Below, in pieces: positions 1 through 9,029 of a DNA stretch of 64,000 nt (position 1 is the first letter of the stretch; the number at the start of each line of letters is the position of its first letter). This stretch comes from G965214625 sp965214625 (lineage in GTDB: Bacteria > Pseudomonadota > Gammaproteobacteria > Arenicellales > Poriferihabitantaceae). Made by a program: the position numbers and the translations under genes. The stretch is from NCBI GenBank assembly GCA_965214625.1, contig OZ243962.1, positions 1,736,001-1,800,000 of the forward strand, read 5' to 3'. The notes under the pieces are model-generated. The model had not been told where the DNA came from, made no database searches, and saw nothing but the letters and a program-made list of their open reading frames with translations.

Positions 1-465
1 TGGACCGTAGCGAGATCCGGTATTAATGCTCACTTCATCCGGCGTTTTGCTGAGAATCCATTGATTTCTCATCGGACGATTTTCATCCGGACCTATGTGA
101 AGAACAAATTCCACTATCTTATGACGTAAAATATAGCAGGCAAGTGCGGTTAACACTCCGCCTGTCGAACCTTGATATCGTTGCGCCGAGTCACCTGCCC
201 AAGCATAACGCATGAGTGAAAAATGACCCCACACAGGATCTACTGTCGTATTTGTTTTTACTCGTGGCTCTGCTTTCGTGCCAGGACAGACTAACAATAG
301 CGTGCCTTCTTCTTCGTGGGAGAATTGATCAGTAGGCATAGGGCGCAATCCGCCATAGCTGGTCATTCGCATCTTTATTCGTCCAGCAGTAACCGCTTCA
401 CATAAACCACAACCTATACACAGTCCATTGGTGACAACTTCAGCAATACTTTGTGCTACTCGCAT
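1..465 (-). CDS. Coenzyme F420 hydrogenase/dehydrogenase beta subunit-like iron-sulfur protein (3' end outside window)
   Basis: The minus strand is open from an ATG at 465 to the window edge, giving 155 residues of an incomplete protein. A ribosome-binding sequence GAGGAAA lies a few bases upstream of the ATG. The N-terminus carries a Cys-x2-Cys-x2-Cys cluster at residues 16, 19 and 22 (CIGCGLCE), followed by a further Cys in LLVCPG and a Gly-rich stretch (YQGSTGGVLTAL), the pattern of the FrhB/FdhB family N-terminal domain. Family members are flavo-iron-sulfur proteins that pass electrons between ferredoxin or F420-like carriers and another substrate; the bacterial homologues are diverse, so the substrate here is unknown. 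The C-terminal domain is outside the window. Confidence 0.75.
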   Translation of the reverse strand, partial: MRVAQSIAEVVTNGLCIGCGLCEAVTAGRIKMRMTSYGGLRPMPTDQFSHEEEGTLLLVCPGTKAEPRVKTNTTVDPVWGHFSLMRYAWAGDSAQRYQGSTGGVLTALACYILRHKIVEFVLHIGPDENRPMRNQWILSKTPDEVSINTGSRYGP

Positions 466-1100
466 AGGGGTTTCCTCATTCAGAGTGTAATTTCAGATAT
501 AGAGTGTTTTTCTTCTGGTAGGCTGGTACAAACTGTCAGTGACTTTCCATTGGTGCGCAGGGTTTCTTTGAGATTGATTGGCCTTGAAGCTCCTGTAGTA
601 TCTTACTGATCAAAACAGGACTGCTTGTCTTAAGAATCCTTAATGATCGATACTTGGTAGTTGTTTGCCGTTCTCATTTTCTTCCACATAGGCACTTGCA
701 ATGAACAGTAGGGATATTTCAAAATTAGACTAACATGGCTCAGCGGTTGGTTTCCCACAATCCGAGTTTAATCTCATCATACAACTCCTGCGCGATCCTT
801 CATAAGAAAAGGCTATCTGGTCTCGAATAGACACTATAAAATGAGTCATAAGATACTCTGTCCACTCTAACCGCAATACGGCATCACCAATGTCATTAAC
901 CACGGACAGGTTGTCAGAGCTGTGGTATTACGACAATAGTGCAGCGGTATCAGACAGCAGAATAATCATGGTCACTTTCATGGGTTGTGATGCAGTGTAG
1001 TCGTATCTGACTACAACATTGAATATTGCCAAATAATAATGAGACAGATCATACTTAATACATGAAATTGCAAATACTGGGCACTATGAATTGACATGCC
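466..1100. other. Gap without a recognisable gene
   Basis: No convincing reading frame on either strand. The only structure noticed is a short hairpin at 997-1014 (GTAGTC / GACTAC arms, 6-base loop) without a T tract. The stretch separates two minus-strand genes and should contain the promoter of the F420-hydrogenase-beta-like gene near 470-550, but no clear -35/-10 pair was recognised. Confidence 0.5.
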
Positions 1101-1868
1101 TTATTCACTACTTATTATTCGGTATTGGTAGAGGTGCTCATAGTGGGGTCGACAGGTTGCATAAATACATTTGACCTTGTTTGGCACTTGAGAAATGTCA
1201 ATATTTTTTCTCGGTTGCGGTTTTAATCCATCAGAACCCTTTAAGTTAGCATGCCAAGAACCCCTATCATACCAGCTTACTTCTTTTCGGTTTCCGGGTG
1301 TCCAGTTTAATGCCTCGGGTTTGAACGGAATGTTGAGCGCACGGCAATATGCTTCAACAAGACCATGGGGATTGGCCAACAAGTCATCGCTGTCAATCAC
1401 AGGGGGGACGCTGCCAGTGTTGTCGGTTAATAGGTCAAATAGCTGTCTTTGTTCAATGATGCCGACTTCCTCTAGATCGAAATTTGGCCAATGGTGGAAT
1501 ATCGAAGTAATCGATTTGGCCGGGTCGCGGATCAAAAAACTATGATTAAAGGAAGAGAGAAATACATCATCCCACATGTGTCTGACGTAGTGGGGAAAAT
1601 CCTTGATAAATACGGGTCCGCTTTGTGCATTCGTGCACAAGTTCTCCCAGACGCTCTCAAATGTCAACCCCGGTATTCGTGGACTATCAGGCTTTATTCT
1701 TGGCCAAAGTGGCGTCTCACCTTGGTACCAAGGTTCGCCGAAAGGCTCATGAAAGCAGACCATGTCGCCACGCATGCGCATCATCCACTCAAAAGCAGTC
1801 GAAGTGGACCGGGGGGTTGCCCATAATACGAGAATTTTATGCATATCTAAAACTCTAGCATACTTCAT
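1101..1868 (-). CDS. Sulfotransferase family protein
   Basis: A 255-residue protein with the sequence LWATPRSTSTAFEW near the N-terminus (about residues 15-28). This matches the 5'-phosphosulfate-binding loop of PAPS-dependent sulfotransferases, and FLIRDPAKS near residue 111-119 matches the 3'-phosphate-binding region. Family members move a sulfuryl group from PAPS to an alcohol or amine acceptor in the cytoplasm; the acceptor cannot be told. The ATG at 1868 has AGGA seven bases upstream; an internal ATG at 1844 (MHKILVLW) is an alternative start and fits the family better. The next gene downstream on the plus strand is divergent. Length is normal for small bacterial members. Confidence 0.7.
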   Translation of the reverse strand: MKYARVLDMHKILVLWATPRSTSTAFEWMMRMRGDMVCFHEPFGEPWYQGETPLWPRIKPDSPRIPGLTFESVWENLCTNAQSGPVFIKDFPHYVRHMWDDVFLSSFNHSFLIRDPAKSITSIFHHWPNFDLEEVGIIEQRQLFDLLTDNTGSVPPVIDSDDLLANPHGLVEAYCRALNIPFKPEALNWTPGNRKEVSWYDRGSWHANLKGSDGLKPQPRKNIDISQVPNKVKCIYATCRPHYEHLYQYRIISSE

Positions 1869-2114
1869 TAAAATATCCTGATCCCAACATTTCGAACGGG
1901 TCGACAGACAGAAAATTTGGAAACTATAGGTAATAACTCCACATTGAGGTTATACGTCTAGCAGGCAAGTTTTTTGGGTGATAACCTGATTTAAATCGGC
2001 ATCTTATTTCTCCATGTGTAATTTAAAGTGCCTTGTAGGTGTCATTGGCCTGTCAAAAACCAATTGCTGGGTTGTGACCTACACTCTCGACACACTCAAG
2101 CATTGATTAAAGTT

Positions 2115-2924
2115 ATGGCTTGGTACCCAGAAAAAGGATTGACTCATTTTATGGAAAAAGGTTGGATAGTGTTTCCATTTGATCCGGTTTTGAGAGGTTG
2201 GACTAGTTCTGTTATTTCCTCTGCTCGAGAAGCGGTTAGCAATCCAGAAAATGTAAAGTGGTTTCGGTATCAGAATACTTGGTTTGTCGGTGTAAATGTG
2301 TTGAAAAATGATTCGCAGGGTGCTGTTTCAGGCGGACCGGTTCTGGGTGGCCGAGCTGTTGAATTTATTTCAAATACCTTGGGGATAGCCGATATCCAGT
2401 GGGACCGAGCACAAATTTCTGTTTGTTATCCCGGTTATCCTAAGCCCTCAGAATTGGAAACCGAAGCTGCCTTTAAATATCGGCTAAACTATGATGCAGC
2501 CCACATAGACGGTATCCTTCCTGAAGGTCAGCCCAAGCGAAGATATCTCAGAACGCATCACAGATTTATTTTTGGCATTCCCTTGGTGGACATTGATCCC
2601 AAGGGAGCACCGCTTGTTGTATGGGAAGGGTCTCACGAAATTATAAGGGCAATGTTTAGCGAACGCTTGAGAGGTATATCGCCAGATCAATGGCAGAATG
2701 TCGATATAACAGATATATATCATGCGGCGAGAAACAGGATTTTTGACTGTTGTCATCGAGTTGAAATTGTCGCTCAGCCAGGTCAGGCTTATCTTGTACA
2801 TCGCCTTGCATTACACGGAACTGCTCCATGGAACCGGGTCGCTAACAGTGGTCCTGAGGGGCGGATGATTTGTTATTTTCGGCCGGCCAAGAGTTCTTTT
2901 GAAGATTGGTTGGGGTTTTACTAA
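2115..2924 (+). CDS. Phytanoyl-CoA dioxygenase-like Fe(II)/2-oxoglutarate oxygenase
   Basis: From the ATG at 2115 this is a protein of about 269 residues; the frame is open upstream to a GTG at 2028, but that extension has no family features. The protein has the double-stranded beta-helix iron ligands expected of PhyH proteins: AAHIDG (His-x-Asp) in the middle and a distal His in VHRLALHGTAPWN, with a following Arg in GRMICYFRP that would bind 2-oxoglutarate. Such enzymes hydroxylate or otherwise oxidise small molecules in the cytoplasm. The substrate is unknown. The sulfotransferase upstream is divergent and the desulfinase downstream is codirectional after a gap of about 170 bases. The start is uncertain because no strong ribosome site precedes 2115. 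Confidence 0.65.
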   Translation: MAWYPEKGLTHFMEKGWIVFPFDPVLRGWTSSVISSAREAVSNPENVKWFRYQNTWFVGVNVLKNDSQGAVSGGPVLGGRAVEFISNTLGIADIQWDRAQISVCYPGYPKPSELETEAAFKYRLNYDAAHIDGILPEGQPKRRYLRTHHRFIFGIPLVDIDPKGAPLVVWEGSHEIIRAMFSERLRGISPDQWQNVDITDIYHAARNRIFDCCHRVEIVAQPGQAYLVHRLALHGTAPWNRVANSGPEGRMICYFRPAKSSFEDWLGFY

Positions 2925-3093
2925 GTCCACGTGAGAATGTTGTTGTCGCGAAGGTGACATTGTATTACTTGTGTTTTAAGGCTGGGTTGTTTTAGGGATA
3001 ACTGATCGATCATGGCACATGAACTATTGCTTAAATTATGACAAATCAAGATGATATACTACTTCGTGGCGAATAATATTATCACTCTGAGAC

Positions 3094-4308
3094 GTGCTGA
3101 CCAATTCACAAAGAGAGCTTCAGGCCCAAGCCAGAGCGCTGGCCGAAACTGAAATTGAGCCACGTTCTGCAGATGTGGACAGGTCTGAGGAATACCCTTG
3201 GCGCAATGTAGATAAGCTGTGTGCAGCGGGCTTTATGGGAATGACAATTCCCGAAGAGTTTGGTGGGAAGGGGCACACCTATCACGATGCGATTCTGGTT
3301 ATTGAGGAGATGGCTAGGGTATGTGGGGTTACAGGTCGAATCGTTGTAGAAGCCAATATGGGTGCTATTGGTGCGATCATGAAGTATGGTTTAAAGGAGC
3401 AAAAAGAACTGGCGGCTAAATTGGTCTTGGCCGGAGATAAGCCCGCAATTTGTATTACTGAACCTGGTGCGGGAAGTGCCGCCACCGAAATGAGTACCAC
3501 AGCGGAGAAGCAATCGGATCGGTATGTTATCAATGGTAAGAAACATTGGATAACCGGAGGAGGGATATCGAAACTGCATTTGATTTTTGCTCGGGTAATG
3601 GAAAAAGGTGAATTTAAGGGAATTGCCGGCTTTATCGCTGTACGGGAACGGGACCGAATTGCGAACGCGAACATGAAAATCGGACGACGTGAGCCGACAA
3701 TGGGCTTAAGAGGGCTCCCGGAAACAGAAATCCATTTTGATAATTTTGAGGTTCCTGAGAATATGATGCTTGTTCCGCCGGAAGGGCTATATCGTGGATT
3801 TGCCGGTTTAATGAATGCGTACAATGCACAAAGGGTTGGTGCCGCTACGGTCGCCTTGGGGATTGCACAAGGTGCGTACGAGAAAGCGCTCGACCATGCC
3901 AGACGAAGAGAACAATTTGGTCGGCCGATTGCAGAATTCCAGGGACTACAGTGGATGTTTGCTGATATGTCCATTGGCTTGGCAGCCGCTAGGGCCTTGA
4001 TTTATAAAGCAGTGCTCAATGCTGGAAAAGGTTTCCCGGATATGTGTGAAGCTGCCCAGGCAAAAATTCTGGCCTCAGAAACCGCCATTAATGTCACAAC
4101 AAACGCACTACAAATCCATGGTTCTTGTGGCTATTCTAGGAACAACCCTTTAGAAAGAATGTCCCGTGATGCACGGATGTTTACAATTGGTGGTGGAACA
4201 GCACAGATCCTTCGTACTCAGGTGGCAGGTTCGATTCTGGGAATTAAGGTTCCCCAGACCCGTGACGGATATTTGAAATTGGCTCAGAATGATAATCAAA
4301 AACGTTAA
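3094..4308 (+). CDS. acd: Probable 3-sulfinopropanoyl-CoA desulfinase (acyl-CoA dehydrogenase fold)
   Basis: A full-length acyl-CoA dehydrogenase fold of 404 residues: N-terminal helical domain, FAD-binding middle region (ITEPGAGSAA, HWITGGG) and C-terminal helical domain (RREQFGRPI, QIHGSCGYS). Both positions that normally supply the catalytic base are altered: Gln at 246 (YNAQRVG) and Gly at 366 (FTIGGGTAQ). From memory of the published structure of Advenella mimigardefordensis AcdDPN7, the desulfinase has Gln and Gly at exactly these positions and an essential Arg84; here an Arg is at 82. The predicted reaction is release of sulfite from 3-sulfinopropanoyl-CoA to give propanoyl-CoA, as in breakdown of 3-mercaptopropionate or dithiodipropionate. 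The start is GTG at 3094 with only a weak GAG upstream. A plain dehydrogenase is less likely because no base is present. Confidence 0.75.
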   Translation: MLTNSQRELQAQARALAETEIEPRSADVDRSEEYPWRNVDKLCAAGFMGMTIPEEFGGKGHTYHDAILVIEEMARVCGVTGRIVVEANMGAIGAIMKYGLKEQKELAAKLVLAGDKPAICITEPGAGSAATEMSTTAEKQSDRYVINGKKHWITGGGISKLHLIFARVMEKGEFKGIAGFIAVRERDRIANANMKIGRREPTMGLRGLPETEIHFDNFEVPENMMLVPPEGLYRGFAGLMNAYNAQRVGAATVALGIAQGAYEKALDHARRREQFGRPIAEFQGLQWMFADMSIGLAAARALIYKAVLNAGKGFPDMCEAAQAKILASETAINVTTNALQIHGSCGYSRNNPLERMSRDARMFTIGGGTAQILRTQVAGSILGIKVPQTRDGYLKLAQNDNQKR

Positions 4309-4546
4309 TACGGCGGACTGATTGCATGATTCCCATGAATATGCTGTGTTTTTCCTTTTGTTGAGGGTTTGATAGATTGGGCATTGGGGTCGTTGTGGTT
4401 AACTCCAAGTCAGTGCGCGACCCAGGGAAACGGCAAGGTCGACCCATCCAAGGGCACATTGTCACTGTGGTGCGATCAGGTCGCAAGCGATATGAAGAGC
4501 AGCCTGTTAGGAATACAAGGACATGCTTTACAGGGTGGTCTTGGAA

Positions 4547-4960
4547 CTAAAACATGATGCCTCGGATAAATCTGGTGAATCTCTCCTCACCCCAGGGAGA
4601 TTGGCAGGTCACACGGATCACCCAGGCCTTGGCATCGGCCACAATCTCGGGCGCGTACGGGCGGTGATAACGGTCCTTCAGACCGGTCCGTATCCCCACC
4701 ACCACCAGGGTCTTGTCAATGCCTTTGTAAATGGTCGGACGCGATACCCCGACCTCGCGCTGTATCTGCGAGATCGACCCCCCATCCGCATAATGCAGCA
4801 CCCCCTTCGCCCGGGTCACCTCCCGTATCGGCGCGGTCGCTGAACGACTCAAGGTCGTCAGCCTCACCTGATCGGCTGACGATAATACCAACCCCGCCCG
4901 TTGGGTCTGTCTGGCGAGGTGCCTGTCCCATGAGGGTATCGGTCTGTGAGCATAAATCAA
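4547..4960 (-). pseudogene. IS630-family transposase remnant (N-terminal part)
   Basis: The 137-residue minus-strand frame contains the helix-turn-helix region of IS630-type transposases (SISQIQREVGVSRPTIYKGI, then GLKDRYHRPYAPEI and VIRVTCQSP). The homology-like part stops after CQSP and the rest, including the DDE catalytic domain (about 200 residues), is missing; the last 15 residues are unrelated. It is therefore a dead fragment. It lies between the desulfinase gene and the oligopeptide-type transporter, where a binding-protein gene would be expected. No terminal inverted repeats were identified. Confidence 0.75.
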
Positions 4961-5002
4961 CCCACGGTAGCTGTATATTAATTAATTGAAACGAATCACT
5001 GG

Positions 5003-5038
5003 TTCAGGTATCTACAAGAATTCGTTATACTGACGAAT
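5003..5038 (+). promoter_or_regulatory. Candidate promoter with overlapping inverted repeat upstream of the ABC importer
   Basis: TATACT at 5026-5031 resembles a -10 box and TTCAGG 17 bases upstream at 5003-5008 a weak -35 box. The -10 sits between ATTCGT (5020-5025) and its inverted copy ACGAAT (5033-5038), and a further ACGAAT lies at 4991-4996. An inverted repeat around the -10 is a typical repressor site; the protein is unknown. Position is about 50 bases before the first permease start. Confidence 0.35.
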
Positions 5039-5079
5039 CGAAATGAAAAATCCCTAACGATTTAGGATCTACGGCGACA

Positions 5080-6036
5080 ATGTATAAGGTGCTCGTAATG
5101 ACATGCCAGCGACTCGGTCTGGGGTTGCTTGTGCTTTTTGTTGTTTCGCTCATTATTTTTTTAGGAGTGGAAATGTTGCCAGGTGATATTGCCCAAGCAC
5201 TGCTGGGGCAGTCGGCGACACCGGAGAATGTTGCATCGTTACGGCTACAGCTGGGGCTTGATCTGCCACCTCATACCCGTTATTTTTATTGGTTAACCGA
5301 TTTGTTGAAGGGTGATTTTGGCATGTCACTTGCCACCAATCGGCCGATTGCTGATCTAATTGGGGTGCGCTTTGCTAATACGTTATTTCTTGCCTTGGTG
5401 GCGGCGATTATTTCAGTCCCGCTAGCGCTAATTTTTGGAATCTTGGCAGCGCTTTATCGAAATAGTTTTTATGATCGTGCAGTCAATGTGACAACATTGT
5501 CTGCCATCTCTGCGCCAGAGTTTTTTGTGGCGTATATCCTGATTTTGTTTTTTTCAGTCAAATATAACTGGTTTCCCAGTCTTGCATCAGTTGACATGGA
5601 AACACCTTTTCTCGAGAGGTTGCACAAAGTAATGCTCCCTGCGATTACCCTAACCGGGGTAGTGTTAGCGTATATGATGCGTATGGTCCGCGCATCTATC
5701 ATCAATTTATTAGCGAGTCCCTATATTGAAATGGCCAACCTGAAAGGCATGCCAAAATCAAGGATTATTATTTATCATGCGTTGCCGAATGCTTGGGCGC
5801 CCATTGCGAATATTATTGCCATTAGTCTGGCTTATCTTGTAGTGGGCGTTGTCGTGGTGGAAGTGGTGTTTGTTTATCCAGGGCTGGGACAATTGATGGT
5901 TGATTCAGTATCCACCCGAGATGTCCCAGTTGTACAGGCTTGCAGTATGATTTTTGCCGCTACATATATTCTTCTCAATCTTATTGCGGATATCATTTCA
6001 ATTGTTACCAATCCTCGGTTACTCCATCCGAAATGA
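5080..6036 (+). CDS. Peptide/nickel-type ABC transporter permease 1 (DppB/OppB family)
   Basis: A 318-residue inner-membrane protein with about six hydrophobic segments and the family features GLDLPPHTRYFYWL..GDFGMS near residue 60 and the EAA loop region (MRMVRASIINLLASPYIEMANLKGMPKSRIIIYHALPN) that contacts the ATPase. It forms the import pore with the next gene's product for peptides, opines, nickel chelates or similar ligands; the ligand cannot be predicted because no binding-protein gene is adjacent. AGGA lies about 12 bases upstream of the ATG at 5080. Its stop overlaps the next start (ATGA at 6033), indicating translational coupling. Confidence 0.85.
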   Translation: MYKVLVMTCQRLGLGLLVLFVVSLIIFLGVEMLPGDIAQALLGQSATPENVASLRLQLGLDLPPHTRYFYWLTDLLKGDFGMSLATNRPIADLIGVRFANTLFLALVAAIISVPLALIFGILAALYRNSFYDRAVNVTTLSAISAPEFFVAYILILFFSVKYNWFPSLASVDMETPFLERLHKVMLPAITLTGVVLAYMMRMVRASIINLLASPYIEMANLKGMPKSRIIIYHALPNAWAPIANIIAISLAYLVVGVVVVEVVFVYPGLGQLMVDSVSTRDVPVVQACSMIFAATYILLNLIADIISIVTNPRLLHPK

Positions 6037-6929
6037 ATGAAAACTCAGGATCAGCCTTGCTAGATAACACCCCGCCGCCGCCACGGCGAAGCCAAGTTCA
6101 GGCGATGAAAAAAGAACTGGCCAAGGCGCCCTTTACCGCCAAACTTGGCCTAGTGATAATCTTATTCTATGTCTTTTGTGCGGTTTTTGCGGACATCTTG
6201 GTGCCCTACGGTGAATCAGAAATTGTCGGGGCGGAATTTGAATTATGGAGCGAACAATATGTTTTTGGAACAGATGCGCTCGGACGGGATGTGCTTACCC
6301 GCTTGATTTATGGTGCGCGTAATACTGTGGGCATTGCTTTTGTGACTACGTGTCTGGCGTTTCTGATTGGTGGAGTGTTAGGGATTCTGGCGGCTATATT
6401 CGGTGGATGGGCGGACCAGATTTTGAGTCGCATTGTAGACATCTTGATGGCAATTCCTCAACTTATTTTTGCACTTCTTCTGCTGACTATTTTTGGGGTC
6501 TCGATATTTTCGTTGATTCTCATTATTGCAGTGTTGGATTCTACACGCGTCTTTCGACTGGCAAGGGCGACGAGTTTGAATGTGGTTGTGTTGGATTTTG
6601 TTGAAGCGGCCCGGCTCAGAGGAGAAAGAACGCTATGGTTGGCCATACGCGAAATCTTGCCAAATATTGCCTCGCCACTTGTGGCTGAGTTTGGGTTAAG
6701 GTTTTGTTTTGTGTTTCTGACGATTGCTGCGCTCAGTTTCCTCGGTCTGGGGATACAACCACCCACTGCTGACTGGGGGAGTATGGTCAGGGAAAATGCT
6801 TCTCTGATTACCTATAGCGATGTCACTCCTCTTCTACCGGCCGCAGCCATCGCAATATTAACGGTAGCTGTCAATTTTGTCGTTGATTGGTTTTTGCACA
6901 AATCAAGCGGGTTAAGAGATGAGCACTAA
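6033..6929 (+). CDS. Peptide/nickel-type ABC transporter permease 2 (DppC/OppC family)
   Basis: From the ATG at 6033, which overlaps the stop of the upstream permease as ATGA, this is a 298-residue membrane protein. It has the DppC/OppC N-terminal OppC_N segment (a hydrophobic helix after FTAKLGLV), the conserved GTDALGRDVLTRLIYGARNT motif near residue 80, and the EAA loop (EAARLRGERTLWLAIREILPNI). The frame is open further upstream to 5940, but that part lies inside the first permease gene and lacks homology. The last 11 bases overlap the ATPase gene. It works as partner of the DppB-like permease. Confidence 0.85.
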   Translation: MNENSGSALLDNTPPPPRRSQVQAMKKELAKAPFTAKLGLVIILFYVFCAVFADILVPYGESEIVGAEFELWSEQYVFGTDALGRDVLTRLIYGARNTVGIAFVTTCLAFLIGGVLGILAAIFGGWADQILSRIVDILMAIPQLIFALLLLTIFGVSIFSLILIIAVLDSTRVFRLARATSLNVVVLDFVEAARLRGERTLWLAIREILPNIASPLVAEFGLRFCFVFLTIAALSFLGLGIQPPTADWGSMVRENASLITYSDVTPLLPAAAIAILTVAVNFVVDWFLHKSSGLRDEH

Positions 6930-8571
6930 TCAAAACGATTTACTGGTCGATATCAAGCATCTCAGTATAGAAGGACAGAGTGACGATGAATGGCACGAGA
7001 TCATTAAGGATCTTGATATTAGACTTGGAAGGGGAGAAGTACTGGGGCTCATCGGTGAGTCAGGTGCTGGAAAGTCAACTGCCGGCCTTGCTTCGATGGC
7101 GTTTGCGCGTCCCGGTTGTCGTATTACCGGTGGGTCAATCAAGTTCGATGGAGTGGAATTAACGGAACAGAGTGAGGAAACACTAAGGAAATTGCGCGGA
7201 GTCCGCATTGCTTATGTTGCACAAAGCGCCGCTGCCTCATTTAATCCAGCACACAAGTTGATTGACCAGTTTTCAGAGATACCGGTTATCCATGGCGTGA
7301 GTTCTCACGAAAAAGCCGAATCGGATGCCAAAACACTCTATCGTAAAATTCTGCTCCCTGACCCCGATGGGATAGGTTACCGCTACCCACACCAAGTATC
7401 TGGTGGGCAGTTGCAACGAGCGATGACTGCGATGGCGTTGTCGTGTCGACCGGAGTTGATCATTTTCGACGAACCGACAACGGCACTGGATGTCACCACC
7501 CAAATTGAAGTGCTGGCTACTATCCGCGATATTATCAAGCAATTCAATACCGCTGCTATCTATATCACACATGACTTGGCGGTGGTTGCACAAATGGCGG
7601 ACAAAATCATGGTGTTGCGATACGGTGAGTTAGTCGAAGAGTCGGACACCCGGGAGATGTTGAGTCATCCTAAGCAAGAGTACACCAAGTCGCTTTGGGC
7701 TGTTCGTTCATTCAGAAAAACGGAAGCCTCGCCTGTGATTGAAGAGACGCCGCTACTGCAGGTTAATAATGTGACTGCGTCATATGGCAAGGTAGATGTT
7801 TTGTCTGATATTTCTTTTGAAATTCACCCCGGAGAAACGATCGCAGTGGTTGGTGAGTCAGGGAGTGGCAAAAGCACAGCCGCACGTGTAATTACGGGAT
7901 TGCTTCCACCTAGAATTGGAGAAGTGTGTTTTAACGGCGAAGTGTTACCTGCAGATTACCGTAATCGCAATCGTAACCAGTTACGTCATGCGCAAATGAT
8001 ATACCAAATGGCGGACACTGCCCTGAATCCACGACAAAGAATTCGGGATATTATCGGGCGCCCGTTGAGTTTTTATATCGGGCTGTCCGGAAACCGGAAG
8101 GAGAATCGAATTCGTGAATTACTTTCATTGATTGAATTGGAACCGGATCAGTTTATTGACCGTTATCCCGGAGAGTTATCTGGAGGACAAAAACAGCGTA
8201 TCAGTATTGCCAGAGCATTGGCGGCTGAACCAGAGTTCATTATCTGTGATGAAGTGACTTCAGCGCTGGATCAATTGGTTGCGGAAGGCATTTTGAAACT
8301 GTTGGACAGATTACAAAGGGAATTCGACCTGGCGTATATGTTTATCACACACGATCTAGCAACTGTAAAGGCCATTGCGGATAGGGTTATCGTCATGCTG
8401 CAGGGGAAAATTGTTGAACAGGGTTCCAAAGATGAGATTTTCAGTCCTCCGCATCACGCATACACCAACCTGTTGTTGTCCTCTGTTCCTGAAATGGATC
8501 CGGACTGGCTAACGGAGTTGTTGAAAAAACGTGCCGAAAGTGAGGTTATGACATCCGTATCGACCTCTTGA
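6919..8571 (+). CDS. Double ATP-binding subunit of peptide-type ABC importer (DppD-DppF fusion)
   Basis: A 550-residue protein made of two complete ABC ATPase halves. The first half has Walker A GESGAGKS at about residue 46, signature VSGGQLQRAM near 160 and Walker B LIIFDEPTTALD. The second has Walker A GESGSGKS near 312, signature LSGGQKQRIS near 420 and Walker B FIICDEVTSALD. This is the GsiA-like fused arrangement of the DppD and DppF subunits, which bind the cytoplasmic faces of the two permeases and drive import. In the second Walker B the usual Pro is Val, a common variant. The gene overlaps the upstream permease by 11 bases and ends the operon; no binding-protein gene follows. Confidence 0.88.
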   Translation: MSTNQNDLLVDIKHLSIEGQSDDEWHEIIKDLDIRLGRGEVLGLIGESGAGKSTAGLASMAFARPGCRITGGSIKFDGVELTEQSEETLRKLRGVRIAYVAQSAAASFNPAHKLIDQFSEIPVIHGVSSHEKAESDAKTLYRKILLPDPDGIGYRYPHQVSGGQLQRAMTAMALSCRPELIIFDEPTTALDVTTQIEVLATIRDIIKQFNTAAIYITHDLAVVAQMADKIMVLRYGELVEESDTREMLSHPKQEYTKSLWAVRSFRKTEASPVIEETPLLQVNNVTASYGKVDVLSDISFEIHPGETIAVVGESGSGKSTAARVITGLLPPRIGEVCFNGEVLPADYRNRNRNQLRHAQMIYQMADTALNPRQRIRDIIGRPLSFYIGLSGNRKENRIRELLSLIELEPDQFIDRYPGELSGGQKQRISIARALAAEPEFIICDEVTSALDQLVAEGILKLLDRLQREFDLAYMFITHDLATVKAIADRVIVMLQGKIVEQGSKDEIFSPPHHAYTNLLLSSVPEMDPDWLTELLKKRAESEVMTSVSTS

Positions 8572-9029
8572 GCAGGTGGAATGTGCTTATAGGATGGGGT
8601 AAGCCTGTTAAGGAAAAATTTTTCTTTCCGAAGTGAATATGGCTGAACTGTGAAACGGTTGTCAGCGTGATTGCAGTGCCGGCAGGATCAGTTCAGACAG
8701 CATGACCAGATTGTGTTGTGCGTGCGCAAGATAAGGACTTCCGGCCATGCCGCGTTGTATTGTGAATCTCATCAATGGCCGGTGTCAGTTTGCCAGGAGC
8801 CGGATGGTGTTTGTATTTCCCTTGTTTTCTACAGTGCTTGTCGGTACATCGATGTGTGATTATTTCAAGACATCAGGTGGTTGGCGGTCTCGGTACCTGA
8901 TGAAGACAATACTGGACAGTGAAGACCGATGACTAGAAGGGTTGCGGCGCGGATACGGTCGACAGGGAGGTGGTTTCATGAATTGGGGGAAATTAGTTGG
9001 TTGCATGACCGAACGGATTGAGTGGCATC
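8572..9029. other. Gap without a recognisable gene
   Basis: No supported reading frame. A perfect palindrome GAAAAATTTTTC lies shortly after the ATPase stop (near 8610-8630); without a loop and T tract it is not a convincing terminator. The promoter of the HTH regulator should lie at the right end. Confidence 0.4.

Noticed and set aside
2484..2801. 105-residue minus-strand frame inside the PhyH gene
   Set aside because: Antisense of a gene with clear iron-binding motifs.
3282..3974. 230-residue minus-strand frame opposite the desulfinase gene
   Set aside because: Shadow frame rich in Ser, Pro and Ile; the plus strand gene is clear.
8605..8635. Terminator after the ABC importer operon
   Set aside because: The palindrome has no loop and no following T tract, so it is weak evidence.
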